Assembly (NCBI GenBank): GCA_024232355.1
Contig: JAAEPW010000574.1
Span: forward strand, 1 to 5,849
DNA: 5,849 nt
Origin: Chloroflexota bacterium
GTDB lineage: Bacteria; Chloroflexota; Anaerolineae; B4-G1
Reading direction: 5' to 3'
Positions within the stretch are counted from its first letter, which is position 1. Each line of letters begins with the position of its first letter. A model generated the notes under the pieces. That model was not told the origin of the DNA. It searched no databases and saw only the letters and a program-made list of their open reading frames with translations. This document shows positions 1 to 5,849 of the stretch, piece by piece. A program made the position numbers and the translations under genes.

Positions 1-2334
1 GGCACGCTCGCCTTTGGGGGCATCATCGACCACACCGGCGGCGCATTGATCTGTAAGGGTGACCCGGCCCTCAACCGCATCAACAAGTACATCCCCCAAC
101 TGCCCAGCTCCGAGTTCAAGGGGGAGACGTTGTATCTGCGCATCAAACGGGGGGATGGATACCAGATTTTCTCGCCCTACTTTGTCCCCACGTTGGACCC
201 CTACGACCGCTACGAATGCCACGTCGGGTTGGGCTATACGCGCATCGTCTCTGAATTCTACGGGATTCGGACAGATGTCACAATTTTTGTCCCAACTGGC
301 GACAGCCGAGTGATCCGGGACATCCAAATCACCAATGTCTCCGACCAGGTCTTGGAGATCGACGCTATTCCCGTGGTCGAGTACACCCACTTTGACGCTC
401 TCAAGCAGTTCGTCAACGCCGACTGGGTGCCACAGACGATGCAGAGCAAAGCGTATCTCGAGGCGGATGGTTTGCTGATCTTGGCGCAGTATGCGTTCAT
501 GCGCAAGGAAACTCACGTCAACATGTTTACCTCGAACCATCCCGTCTCCTCTTTCGAGTCGGACCGCAAGCGGTTTTTGGGAGATAACGAATACGGCACC
601 TGGGCAAACCCGCTCAGTCTACAACAGAACGAACTCGGCAACTATGAAGCCTTGCGCGGAGACAACATCGCCGCACTGCTCCATCACCTGGGCGTTGTCC
701 AGCCCGGCGAGACCGTCCGGCTGATCACTCAACTGACGCAGGCTAAAAGCGTCGAAAAGGCCCTGCCCTCGATCCGGCGCTACCAGGACCCGGCAGAAGT
801 GGAACAAGCATTCCGGGAACTGGCCGACTTTTGGGACACCTATCTGTCTAAACTCCAGGTCGATACCCCCGACACCGCCGTCAACAGCTTGCTCAATATC
901 CACAATCCACGGCAGTGCCACACCACCAAGAATTGGTCCCGCTATCTGTCTCTCTACCAGCTTGGTCTGGGCACGCGCGGCATCGGCTTTCGGGATAGCT
1001 CTCAGGATGTGATGGGCGTCCTAGCCCAGATGCCGAAAGAGGCCAAGGCGTTGATTCAACAGCTTTTGCACGTCCAAAAGCGGAATGGCTCGGCGATGCA
1101 CCAGTTCAACCCGCTCACTATGATCGGTAGTTTGGGCGAGGCCGCCAATGATAACGAGGAAAATCCCCTCCAATGCTACGGCGACGATCACCTCTGGGCC
1201 GTGCTCGCCGTCACCGCCTACCTCAAGGAGACCGGAGACCTAGCCTTCTTGGATGAGGTGATTCCTTACTATGACAAGGACAAGGATGAATGCCCCATCG
1301 AATCCGGCACCGTGCTCGACCACCTGCACCGGGCTATCGAGTTTACCTACGCTAAAATTGGCACTCATTGGCTGCCGCTGTTGGGCTTTGCCGATTGGAA
1401 CGACACCGTCAATCTGCGGGCGGGCGCCGAGTCGCTGTTCATCGCCAACCAGTACGGCAAGGCGCTGTTGGAGATGATCGCCCTGGCCCAGCATCTGGGC
1501 GACTCTGAGATAGCGGCCCGGTACGCTGCTTATTATGAGGCGATGAAAAAGACGGTGAACCAACAAGCCTGGGACGGTGCGTGGTATGTGCGCTATTTCG
1601 ATGCCGATGGCAGCCCCATCGGCTTGCGTGCCAACACCGAGGGGCAGATCTATACCAACGGGCAGTCGTGGCCCGTCATCTCTGGTTTTGCGCCGCCGGA
1701 CCGCGCCCAAGCTGCCCTCGACTCTGTCTACGAGCGGCTCAACACCAGCAAGGGTATCAAGCTCAGCGCTCCCGGCTACGACGGTTTTGACTCGGCCAAG
1801 GGCGGCGTCACCACCTACCCGCCCGGTGCCAAGGAGAACGGCGGCATATTCCTCCATTCCAACCCGTGGGTCATCATCGCCGAGACCATCGTCGGGAACG
1901 GCGACCGGGCTTTTGAATATTACGACCAGATCAACCCGGCGGCCAGAAACGATGCCATCGACGAGTTCGAGTGTGAACCGTATGTTTATCCCCAGAACAT
2001 CCTGGGCGACGAGCATCCCCAGTTCGGGTTGGCGCGCAACAGTTGGCTCTCTGGTACTGCCTCTTGGGCCTACCAGGCGGGCACTCAATACATCCTCGGC
2101 ATCCGCCCGACCTACGATGGGCTAGAGATCGACCCGTGCATCCCCAGCCGGTGGGACGGTTTCAAGGCCACCCGGGAGTTCAGGGGGGCGGTCTACCAGA
2201 TCGAGGTCCAGAACCCCGATCACGTCTGCAAGGGTGTGCGCTCGGTCAGAGTGGATGGAAGAGAGATCGAAGGGAACGTGATGCCTGTTTTTGGAGATGG
2301 AAAGACGCATCGGGTAGATGTAGTGATGGGGTAA
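1..2334 (+). CDS. GH94 family carbohydrate phosphorylase (cellobiose/chitobiose phosphorylase-like), 5' end outside the window
   Basis: GH94 enzymes are cytoplasmic and split beta-linked disaccharides or oligosaccharides with inorganic phosphate, giving a sugar 1-phosphate. The reading frame is open from base 1, and its first residues (GTLAFGGIIDHTGG) match the family's N-terminal FGGIIxxTGG region. The TTG at 46 is therefore internal, and about 25-30 codons are missing on the left. Of the 777 residues present, about 1-250 form the N-terminal beta-sandwich, then comes a linker, then the (alpha/alpha)6 catalytic barrel (about 290-700) and a C-terminal beta region ending after the ILGIRPTYDGLEIDPCIPS signature. 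Visible landmarks are NWSRYLSLY (from 311), RGIGFRDSSQD (326-336), the catalytic acid Asp465 in FADWND, PPGAKENGGIFLHSNPW with His619, and NSWLSGTASW (680-689), whose Ser684-Gly685 and His619 match the phosphate-binding positions of the family. No frameshift is seen. Family assignment is firm. Substrate is not: HQFNPLT resembles cellobiose phosphorylases, while DDHLW is less typical of them. Confidence 0.93.
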   Translation, partial: GTLAFGGIIDHTGGALICKGDPALNRINKYIPQLPSSEFKGETLYLRIKRGDGYQIFSPYFVPTLDPYDRYECHVGLGYTRIVSEFYGIRTDVTIFVPTGDSRVIRDIQITNVSDQVLEIDAIPVVEYTHFDALKQFVNADWVPQTMQSKAYLEADGLLILAQYAFMRKETHVNMFTSNHPVSSFESDRKRFLGDNEYGTWANPLSLQQNELGNYEALRGDNIAALLHHLGVVQPGETVRLITQLTQAKSVEKALPSIRRYQDPAEVEQAFRELADFWDTYLSKLQVDTPDTAVNSLLNIHNPRQCHTTKNWSRYLSLYQLGLGTRGIGFRDSSQDVMGVLAQMPKEAKALIQQLLHVQKRNGSAMHQFNPLTMIGSLGEAANDNEENPLQCYGDDHLWAVLAVTAYLKETGDLAFLDEVIPYYDKDKDECPIESGTVLDHLHRAIEFTYAKIGTHWLPLLGFADWNDTVNLRAGAESLFIANQYGKALLEMIALAQHLGDSEIAARYAAYYEAMKKTVNQQAWDGAWYVRYFDADGSPIGLRANTEGQIYTNGQSWPVISGFAPPDRAQAALDSVYERLNTSKGIKLSAPGYDGFDSAKGGVTTYPPGAKENGGIFLHSNPWVIIAETIVGNGDRAFEYYDQINPAARNDAIDEFECEPYVYPQNILGDEHPQFGLARNSWLSGTASWAYQAGTQYILGIRPTYDGLEIDPCIPSRWDGFKATREFRGAVYQIEVQNPDHVCKGVRSVRVDGREIEGNVMPVFGDGKTHRVDVVMG

Positions 2335-2387
2335 AAGCAGGAGCGGATGAACATTTGGTGATATCAGCCGACTAGCAAAAGTAAAAC

Positions 2388-2417
2388 AAAACGGGACACC
2401 AGACGGTGTCCCGTTTT
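2388..2417. terminator. Bidirectional intrinsic terminator between convergent genes
   Basis: A perfect 13-bp stem (aaaacgggacacc pairing with ggtgtcccgtttt) closes on the 4-base loop agac. On the + strand the stem runs into ttttctctattt, and on the - strand into ttttgttttac. It lies 53 bases after the GH94 stop and 17 bases beyond the aldo/keto reductase stop, so one hairpin can serve both convergent genes. Confidence 0.9.
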
Positions 2418-2434
2418 CTCTATTTCCTCCATAC

Positions 2435-3568
2435 TCATTCCGTATTGCCCAACACGCGCACTACTTCTTCCAATTGCTCGATGATGGGAATGTTCTGCGG
2501 GCACTTGGGCTCACATTCGCCACACTGGATACATAACTCGGCTTTGAGTCCCTTGATCCATTCGACGTTCTTTACTCCCAGGTCGGCGTAGGCCTGGCGC
2601 GCAAACTCTTTCAGGCCATAAACGCGGTAATAGTTCATATACTCGAAATTCTTGGGAATATTGACGTCATTGGGGCAGGGCATGCAATAGTTGCAGGCGG
2701 TGCAGTAGAGGTCGGCCAGCTTTTTGGTCTCGTCGAGGGCGGCCACGATTTGGGTGCGTTCTGCGTCGTCGAGCGGTTCTGTACGGTTGGCGGTAGCGAC
2801 GTTTTGCTCAACCATCTCGACCGTCTCCATCCCGGATATGGCACAACTCACGCCAGGATGGCTAAACACAAAGCGCAGCGCGATCTCGGGGTTGCTCTTG
2901 ATACCGCCAGGTACCATTTTGGCGATGTCGGGCGAGAATCCGGACAACCGCCCGCCGCCGACCGGCCCCATAATGACCACGCCGAGCCCTTTTTCGTGGG
3001 CGTGGTGGATGCCCTGTTCGTTGGCCCGGTCGAGCAAATTGTACTGGACCGTCATGCTCTCAAAGTGGCCCGTGTTGATCAGCCGTTCCAGCGCCTCGGG
3101 TGTGTCGTGGAAGGAAAAGGAGATGTGCCGGATCAATCCCTCTTCCTTGGCCTTGCGCGCCTCGTCCAGAGGCCCTCCAGGGGCAATGATGAATTCCTCG
3201 TATTTTTTCCAGTTGATGCCCCACATGTGGTAAAAATCAATGTACTCAACGTCCAGTTTGCGCAGACTGGTCTCCAAATGTTCTCGATAATGTGCGCCGT
3301 CAGCGTCGTCGATGGGGCACTTGGTGGAGAGGATGATGTCGTCGCGCCAAGGTTTGATCGCTTTGCCCAGCACGATTTCACTTTCGTTCTTGCAATAGTA
3401 GGGGGCCGTGTCGAAATAGGTGATGCCCAGTTCATAGGCCCGTTGGATGACGGGGATCGCTTTTTCCTCGTCAATGTGCTCTCCGTCGGGCGTCATTGGC
3501 AGGCGCATCGCGCCAAAGCCTAGGGCAGAGATTTTTTTTCCAGTGTTGCCAAAAGATTGGTATTCCAT
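2435..3568 (-). CDS. Aldo/keto reductase with C-terminal [4Fe-4S] cysteine region (COG1453 type)
   Basis: A 377-residue predicted cytoplasmic oxidoreductase. Residues 1 to about 285 form an aldo/keto reductase TIM barrel. The opening MEYQSFGNTGKKISALGFG is typical, and the usual catalytic tetrad is present: Asp53 and Tyr58 (FDTAPYY), Lys83 (STKCP) and His114 (FYHMWG). The C-terminal extension has eight cysteines in two groups: C289, C292, C295, C298 (CTACNYCMPCP) and C346, C349, C352, C356 (CIQCGECEPKCP). This resembles a ferredoxin-like [4Fe-4S] region and suggests electron transfer to or from a carrier other than, or besides, NAD(P)H. The length fits this subfamily. The start at 3568 is chosen over an in-frame ATG at 3613 because GGGAG stands 8 bases before it, the conserved N-terminus begins there, and the predicted promoter would place 3613 upstream of the transcript start. 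The natural substrate cannot be told from sequence. It is a single-gene unit, convergent with the GH94 gene and divergent from the lipoprotein gene. Confidence 0.93.
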   Translation of the reverse strand: MEYQSFGNTGKKISALGFGAMRLPMTPDGEHIDEEKAIPVIQRAYELGITYFDTAPYYCKNESEIVLGKAIKPWRDDIILSTKCPIDDADGAHYREHLETSLRKLDVEYIDFYHMWGINWKKYEEFIIAPGGPLDEARKAKEEGLIRHISFSFHDTPEALERLINTGHFESMTVQYNLLDRANEQGIHHAHEKGLGVVIMGPVGGGRLSGFSPDIAKMVPGGIKSNPEIALRFVFSHPGVSCAISGMETVEMVEQNVATANRTEPLDDAERTQIVAALDETKKLADLYCTACNYCMPCPNDVNIPKNFEYMNYYRVYGLKEFARQAYADLGVKNVEWIKGLKAELCIQCGECEPKCPQNIPIIEQLEEVVRVLGNTE

Positions 3569-3576
3569 TTGTTTTT

Positions 3577-3583
3577 CTCCCTT
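3577..3583 (-). promoter_or_regulatory. Ribosome binding site of the aldo/keto reductase gene
   Basis: Read on the minus strand this is aagggag, followed by 8 bases (aaaaacaa) and then ATG at 3568-3566. It decides the start codon in favour of 3568 over the upstream in-frame ATG at 3613. Confidence 0.8.
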
Positions 3584-3603
3584 GATTGATGGATTCTTTT
3601 TCC

Positions 3604-3632
3604 AGTATACCATAAGGCACTGTACGGAACAA
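3604..3632 (-). promoter_or_regulatory. Predicted sigma-70 promoter of the aldo/keto reductase gene
   Basis: On the minus strand the -35 element is TTGTTC (3632-3627), followed by a 17-base spacer and the -10 element TATACT (3609-3604). The base triplet TGG directly before it forms an extended -10. The -35 is weak (only TTG matches), but the -10 differs from consensus at one position. Transcription would start near 3597, giving a leader of about 28 bases that contains the ribosome binding site. This is a prediction from consensus matching only. Confidence 0.5.
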
Positions 3633-3651
3633 CGTTCAAATCATATCTCAC

Positions 3652-3679
3652 TCGACTTTTGCCCAAAGTGTGCTACAAT
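3652..3679 (+). promoter_or_regulatory. Predicted sigma-70 promoter of the parvulin lipoprotein gene
   Basis: TCGACT (4 of 6 matches to the -35 consensus), a 16-base spacer, then TACAAT (5 of 6 to the -10 consensus) at 3674-3679. The preceding triplet TGC makes an extended -10. Transcription would start near 3686, about 36 bases before the GTG start. It is divergent from the aldo/keto reductase promoter, with the two -35 elements about 20 bases apart, so a regulator bound between them could affect both genes. Confidence 0.5.
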
Positions 3680-3707
3680 CTTCCCTCGTTGTCAAAAAAT
3701 TTGAGTG

Positions 3708-3713
3708 AAAGGA
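3708..3713 (+). promoter_or_regulatory. Ribosome binding site of the parvulin lipoprotein gene
   Basis: AAAGGA stands 8 bases before the GTG at 3722. It supports this rare start codon, which is also the one that puts a proper lipoprotein signal peptide at the N-terminus. The frame is open further upstream to a TTG at 3659, but that start would add 21 residues ahead of the signal peptide and would lie upstream of the predicted transcript start. Confidence 0.75.
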
Positions 3714-3721
3714 CAGAAACT

Positions 3722-4729
3722 GTGAAAAAAATACTACTTTTTGTGATATTGCTGGTGGCGATGGCATTGGTTGCTTGTAGCCCGCTTCCCACCCCTCCCC
3801 CAGTAACAGACACCCCCGAGCCTACTGCAACTCCGATTCCCCAGCCAATAGACAATACCCCGCCAGGCGATCTGGTTGAACCGGGGGGCATTGAGATCGC
3901 CTTGGGCCTAATCACCATCCCCGACCAAGAGATCATCGCTCGGGTCGATGGGGAAGATATATCTACGGCTGCCTATCAAGAAGAGTTGGAGCGCGCTCTT
4001 TATTCCATCAGCGAGCAATATATGGTGGATTGGAACGACCCGGAGAGCCAGTCATTTCTGCCTGATGTGCAAGAGCAGGTGATGGAACAGATCATTGAAC
4101 GCACCTTGCTGCACCAGTTGGCTGACCAAGAAGAAATCACCTTTACCCCGGAAGAAGTTGAGGCCGAGATCGCGTTGATACAGGAGCAGGTTCTGGCAGA
4201 TGAGAACATCCCCGATTGGGCCAGTTTTCTTGCGATGAACAATCTCACCGATGAAGACGTTTATGGGTTGATCTCTGACGACATGTTGATGGAGGCTCTG
4301 ATCGAACGTCACAGCAGTCCTCCCGTCGCGGAGCAAGTGCACGCAGTCCACATCCTGGTCGAAACCGAGGAGACGGGCCAAGAGGTGCTGGACAAGCTGG
4401 CTGAGGGCGAGGACTTTGGTGCTCTGGCTGCCGAGTACTCGACGGACCCTGGAAGCAAGGATCAAGGGGGCGATCTGGGCTGGTTCCCCCGGGGAATGAT
4501 GGTCCCTCCGTTCGAAGAGGCAGCATTTTCCCTAGAACCAGGCGAGACCAGCGGTTTGGTGCAGTCTGACTTTGGCTATCACATCATTCACGTGGTAGAA
4601 AAGGGAGAGCGCGAGATGGACCCCGCTCTTGCTGCACAATCACAACAGCAAGAGTTCCAGACTTGGTTTGAAGCTCAGAAAGCAGAGATGAATATCGAGC
4701 GATTGTTCACCTTTGCGACTTCTGAATAG
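3722..4729 (+). CDS. Exported lipoprotein with SurA/PrsA-like region and parvulin peptidyl-prolyl isomerase domain
   Basis: A 335-residue protein predicted to be anchored by lipid on the outer face of the cytoplasmic membrane, where it would help secreted proteins fold by isomerising prolyl bonds. It starts at GTG 3722 with a classic type II signal peptide: MKK, a hydrophobic stretch, then the lipobox LVAC with Cys19 as the lipidated residue. Residues 20-55 are a Pro/Thr-rich flexible spacer (TPEPTATPIP). Residues 66 to about 200 are acidic and helical like the SurA N-terminal or PrsA chaperone region (VDGEDISTAAYQEELE near 75-90). Residues 206-294 form the parvulin (PpiC) domain, with HAVHILVETEE, the motif YSTDPGSKDQGGDLGWFPRG, FEEAAFSLEPGE, and FGYHIIHVVEK. 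The usual conserved histidines are present (H207, H210, H287, H290). A short amphipathic tail of about 40 residues follows. The layout matches PrsA-type foldases, although the symbol prsA is not assigned because orthology cannot be shown. It has its own promoter and a strong terminator, so it appears monocistronic. Confidence 0.92.
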   Translation: MKKILLFVILLVAMALVACSPLPTPPPVTDTPEPTATPIPQPIDNTPPGDLVEPGGIEIALGLITIPDQEIIARVDGEDISTAAYQEELERALYSISEQYMVDWNDPESQSFLPDVQEQVMEQIIERTLLHQLADQEEITFTPEEVEAEIALIQEQVLADENIPDWASFLAMNNLTDEDVYGLISDDMLMEALIERHSSPPVAEQVHAVHILVETEETGQEVLDKLAEGEDFGALAAEYSTDPGSKDQGGDLGWFPRGMMVPPFEEAAFSLEPGETSGLVQSDFGYHIIHVVEKGEREMDPALAAQSQQQEFQTWFEAQKAEMNIERLFTFATSE

Positions 4730-4754
4730 GATTATCTGGTTGTACTAGTTTGAC

Positions 4755-4770
4755 GCGGGTGATCGCCCGC
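4755..4770 (+). other. Small hairpin just upstream of the terminator
   Basis: gcgggt and gcccgc flank the loop gatc, giving five G-C pairs closed by a T-G pair. It has no T-run of its own and ends 4 bases before the main terminator stem. It may stabilise the 3' end of the lipoprotein transcript, or may have no function. Confidence 0.45.
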
Positions 4771-4774
4771 AATG

Positions 4775-4808
4775 CTCGCGCCGGACGTGATGTCCGGCGC
4801 GAGTTTTT
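4775..4808 (+). terminator. Strong intrinsic terminator of the parvulin lipoprotein gene
   Basis: A perfect 12-bp GC-rich stem (ctcgcgccggac with gtccggcgcgag) with a 5-base loop (gtgat) is followed directly by ttttt. It begins 45 bases after the TAG stop at 4727-4729 and separates this gene from the sigma factor gene. Confidence 0.93.
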
Positions 4809-4965
4809 GGTTATCACAGTTTTCCAGACCTCTTATCCTCATTCCAAATTGTTCGCTATACATTGTTCATCAGAGATATGTAATCGTGGTTTCCATACCG
4901 CGCGCTATGGAGAGCGCGACTAGAGCTGCAAAGCTTTCTTGTATACTCTGCCAACGACCAAACAC
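4809..4965. other. Intergenic stretch with no gene seen
   Basis: About 157 bases of lower GC than the genes, with no open frame showing recognisable protein features or a plausible ribosome binding site. Minor structure: a 7-base direct repeat attgttc at 4848-4854 and 4862-4868 (14-base period), and a 6-bp hairpin cgcgct/agcgcg at 4901-4918. Neither matches a known regulatory element that I can name. Confidence 0.6.
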
Positions 4966-4994
4966 TTGAACCTGGCAATGATAAATGATACAAT
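4966..4994 (+). promoter_or_regulatory. Predicted sigma-70 promoter of the sigma factor gene
   Basis: TTGAAC (4 of 6 matches to the -35), an exact 17-base spacer, and TACAAT (5 of 6 matches to the -10) preceded by TGA as an extended -10. Transcription would begin near 5001, about 30 bases before ATG 5031. The promoter is of housekeeping type, with no GGAAC-like -35 of the kind seen at many ECF-controlled promoters, so direct autoregulation at this site is not suggested. A tandem aatgata-aatgata repeat (4977-4990) overlaps the spacer and the -10. Confidence 0.62.
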
Positions 4995-5030
4995 GGTAGC
5001 GATTGGAAAGAACGAGTGGGGCGGAAGCGA

Positions 5031-5687
5031 ATGACACCCAACAGGAGCAAGAGCAACGCAGATTGGCTGGCGGACCTCGGGAACGGCGAGGCCCAGGCCG
5101 AGGCCCTGGCCGACCTGCGGGAATATCTACTGCGAGCTGTCTTTGTTTATCTGAGCCGGCACCGCGCGGACCTGGCCGACCTGGACCGGCGCGAGTTGGA
5201 GCACTTGGCCGAGGATTCGGTCCAGGAAGCACTGCTGCAAATCCTTGCTAAATTGGATACCTTTCGGGGAGAGAGCAAGTTTACCACCTGGGCGTATCGT
5301 TTTGTCATCAACGTTGCCGCTGGCGAGTTGCGCTTGCATCGCTGGCGCACGCTGTCTATAGAGACACTGGTCAGCGAACACGAGGTTCCCCTGTTCACTT
5401 TTCTCAGCGACCAAGAAATGCCTGACCCCGAGACAGTGGCGGCACGCAATCAAATTCTGAACGTTATTCACCAAGTAATCAACGAGGATCTGACCGAGCG
5501 TCAGCGTTTCGCGTTAGTCAACGTTCACCTTCGTGGTGTACCGATGGCCGACGTCGCCCGGCACCTCGATTCTACTCCCAATACGATCTATAAACTCATC
5601 CACGATGCCCGCAAAAAGCTTAAAGAGGGCTTGCGCCGACGCCGCTACAGCGAGGCCGATGTGTTGGCGATCTTTGGTGATATGTGA
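5031..5687 (+). CDS. Sigma-70 family RNA polymerase sigma factor (ECF-like)
   Basis: A 218-residue cytoplasmic sigma factor that would direct RNA polymerase to a set of promoters. Region 2 spans about residues 25-107: a helical start (EALADLREYLLRAVFVYL), EHLAEDSVQEALLQILAKL, and the DNA-melting segment FRGESKFTTWAYRFVINV near 78-95. A linker of about 45 residues follows. Region 4 spans about 152-202 with LTERQRFALVNVHLRGVPM, then a helix-turn-helix (ADVARHLDSTPNTIYKLIH) that would read the -35 element. Regions 1 and 3 are absent, as in ECF factors. A basic patch (RRRR) and a short acidic tail end the protein. The ATG at 5031 is preferred, with GGA five bases before it and a leader of about 30 bases. 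An in-frame GTG at 5016, preceded by GGAAAG, is a real alternative that adds five residues. The signal it responds to is unknown. Genes for such factors are often followed by their anti-sigma factor, which makes the start at 5846 the natural candidate partner. Confidence 0.9.
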   Translation: MTPNRSKSNADWLADLGNGEAQAEALADLREYLLRAVFVYLSRHRADLADLDRRELEHLAEDSVQEALLQILAKLDTFRGESKFTTWAYRFVINVAAGELRLHRWRTLSIETLVSEHEVPLFTFLSDQEMPDPETVAARNQILNVIHQVINEDLTERQRFALVNVHLRGVPMADVARHLDSTPNTIYKLIHDARKKLKEGLRRRRYSEADVLAIFGDM

Positions 5688-5702
5688 AAAACTCGGACGT
5701 AA

Positions 5703-5733
5703 ACATTCGGTAGTGTTCAAACCGAACGAATGT
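5703..5733. repeat. Imperfect inverted repeat after the sigma factor gene
   Basis: acattcg (5703-5709) and cgaatgt (5727-5733) are perfect 7-base inverted arms with 17 bases between them. It begins 15 bases after the stop codon. No T-run follows, so it is not a convincing intrinsic terminator. It could be a weak 3' hairpin or a protein-binding site. Confidence 0.4.
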
Positions 5734-5748
5734 GCTAGGGTTTCATAC

Positions 5749-5793
5749 TGGACACTTTTTGCTCAAACATTGGACACTCAACCAGACACTTTT
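5749..5793. repeat. Three copies of a GACACT-type motif upstream of the right-edge start codon
   Basis: tggacacttttt (from 5749), tggacactcaa (from 5771) and cagacactttt (from 5783) share the core GACACT, with cores at 5751, 5773 and 5785. A pair of inverted arms, cattgga (5768-5774) and tccaatg (5798-5804), overlaps the second and third copies. The stretch is non-coding and lies 50-100 bases before a possible new gene, so it could be a binding-site array. The copies are short and the spacing (22 and 12) is uneven, so chance is possible. Confidence 0.35.
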
Positions 5794-5845
5794 GATATCC
5801 AATGGGAGTCATCTGAAGCAAGTTTAGGGCCCTGAAAGGTTAAGA

Positions 5846-5849
5846 ATGA
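5846..5849 (+). CDS. Probable start codon of the next gene, running off the right edge
   Basis: ATG at 5846-5848 is preceded by GAAAGG (5834-5839) with a 6-base gap, a good Shine-Dalgarno arrangement. Only the start codon is visible, so nothing can be said of the product. Its position after a sigma factor gene makes an anti-sigma factor or other partner a reasonable guess, though the 158-base gap argues against tight translational coupling. Confidence 0.4.

Noticed and set aside
46..48. TTG at 46 as the start of the GH94 gene
   Set aside because: The same frame is open to base 1, and residues encoded by 1-45 match the conserved N-terminal GH94 region, so the gene starts outside the window.
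1240..2088. Long open frame of 282 codons on the minus strand inside the GH94 gene
   Set aside because: It lies wholly opposite a clearly conserved coding region, shows no recognisable domain, and is the usual antisense shadow of a GC-rich gene.
2750..3523. Open frame of 257 codons on the plus strand opposite the aldo/keto reductase
   Set aside because: The opposite strand encodes the conserved catalytic tetrad and part of the barrel over the same bases. The frame has no family features of its own.
3611..3613. Upstream ATG as the start of the aldo/keto reductase
   Set aside because: It would add 15 residues with no family similarity, lies upstream of the predicted transcript start, and lacks the clear ribosome binding site found before 3568.
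4772..4969. 65-codon plus-strand open frame after the lipoprotein gene
   Set aside because: Its 5' part lies in the terminator hairpin, it has no ribosome binding site, and the translated residues show no domain or signal peptide.
5703..5733. Inverted repeat as an intrinsic terminator of the sigma factor gene
   Set aside because: The stem is only 7 bp with a 17-base loop and no T-run follows. It is kept only as an inverted repeat.
5749..5793. GACACT copies as a CRISPR-like array
   Set aside because: The units are only about 8-11 bases, their spacing is uneven (22 and 12), and there are no spacers or cas genes.
5533..5835. 100-codon plus-strand open frame overlapping the end of the sigma factor gene
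   Set aside because: It overlaps the conserved region 4 helix-turn-helix in another frame and has no recognisable features.

Overview
The window is 5,849 bases of moderately GC-rich bacterial DNA. It holds four recognisable protein genes and the probable start codon of a fifth at the right edge. There are no tRNA, rRNA, insertion-sequence or CRISPR features. The gene set (an Fe-S aldo/keto reductase, a lipoprotein with a Thr/Pro-rich spacer, a GH94 phosphorylase and a short sigma-70 factor) would suit an anaerobic or facultative Chloroflexota-type bacterium. That placement is inferred from general protein style only, and the sequence cannot prove it.

Left part (1-2334, + strand): the 3' 777 codons of a GH94 carbohydrate phosphorylase, with the first ~25-30 codons lying left of the window. 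A perfect 13-bp hairpin at 2388-2417, T-rich on both strands, ends this gene and the convergent one that follows.

Middle (2435-3568, - strand): an aldo/keto reductase of the type with a C-terminal eight-cysteine [4Fe-4S] region. A short divergent promoter region (about 3600-3680) separates it from a + strand gene at 3722-4729. That gene encodes an exported lipoprotein with a SurA/PrsA-like chaperone region and a parvulin peptidyl-prolyl isomerase domain. It is followed by a small hairpin and a strong intrinsic terminator (4775-4808).

Right part: after about 160 bases with no visible gene, a well-formed promoter (4966-4994) drives a sigma-70 family (ECF-like) factor at 5031-5687. The 158 bases after it carry a small inverted repeat, three copies of a GACACT-type motif, and a Shine-Dalgarno followed by ATG at 5846, which is probably the next gene.

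The genes look like separate transcription units rather than one pathway: each has its own promoter or terminator signals. They cover sugar phosphorolysis in the cytoplasm, redox chemistry in the cytoplasm, folding of exported proteins at the membrane, and transcription control. I did not find convincing evidence of a previously undescribed multi-gene system. The points most worth a second look are the unassigned substrate of the GH94 enzyme and the repeat-bearing gap between the sigma factor and the gene at the right edge.
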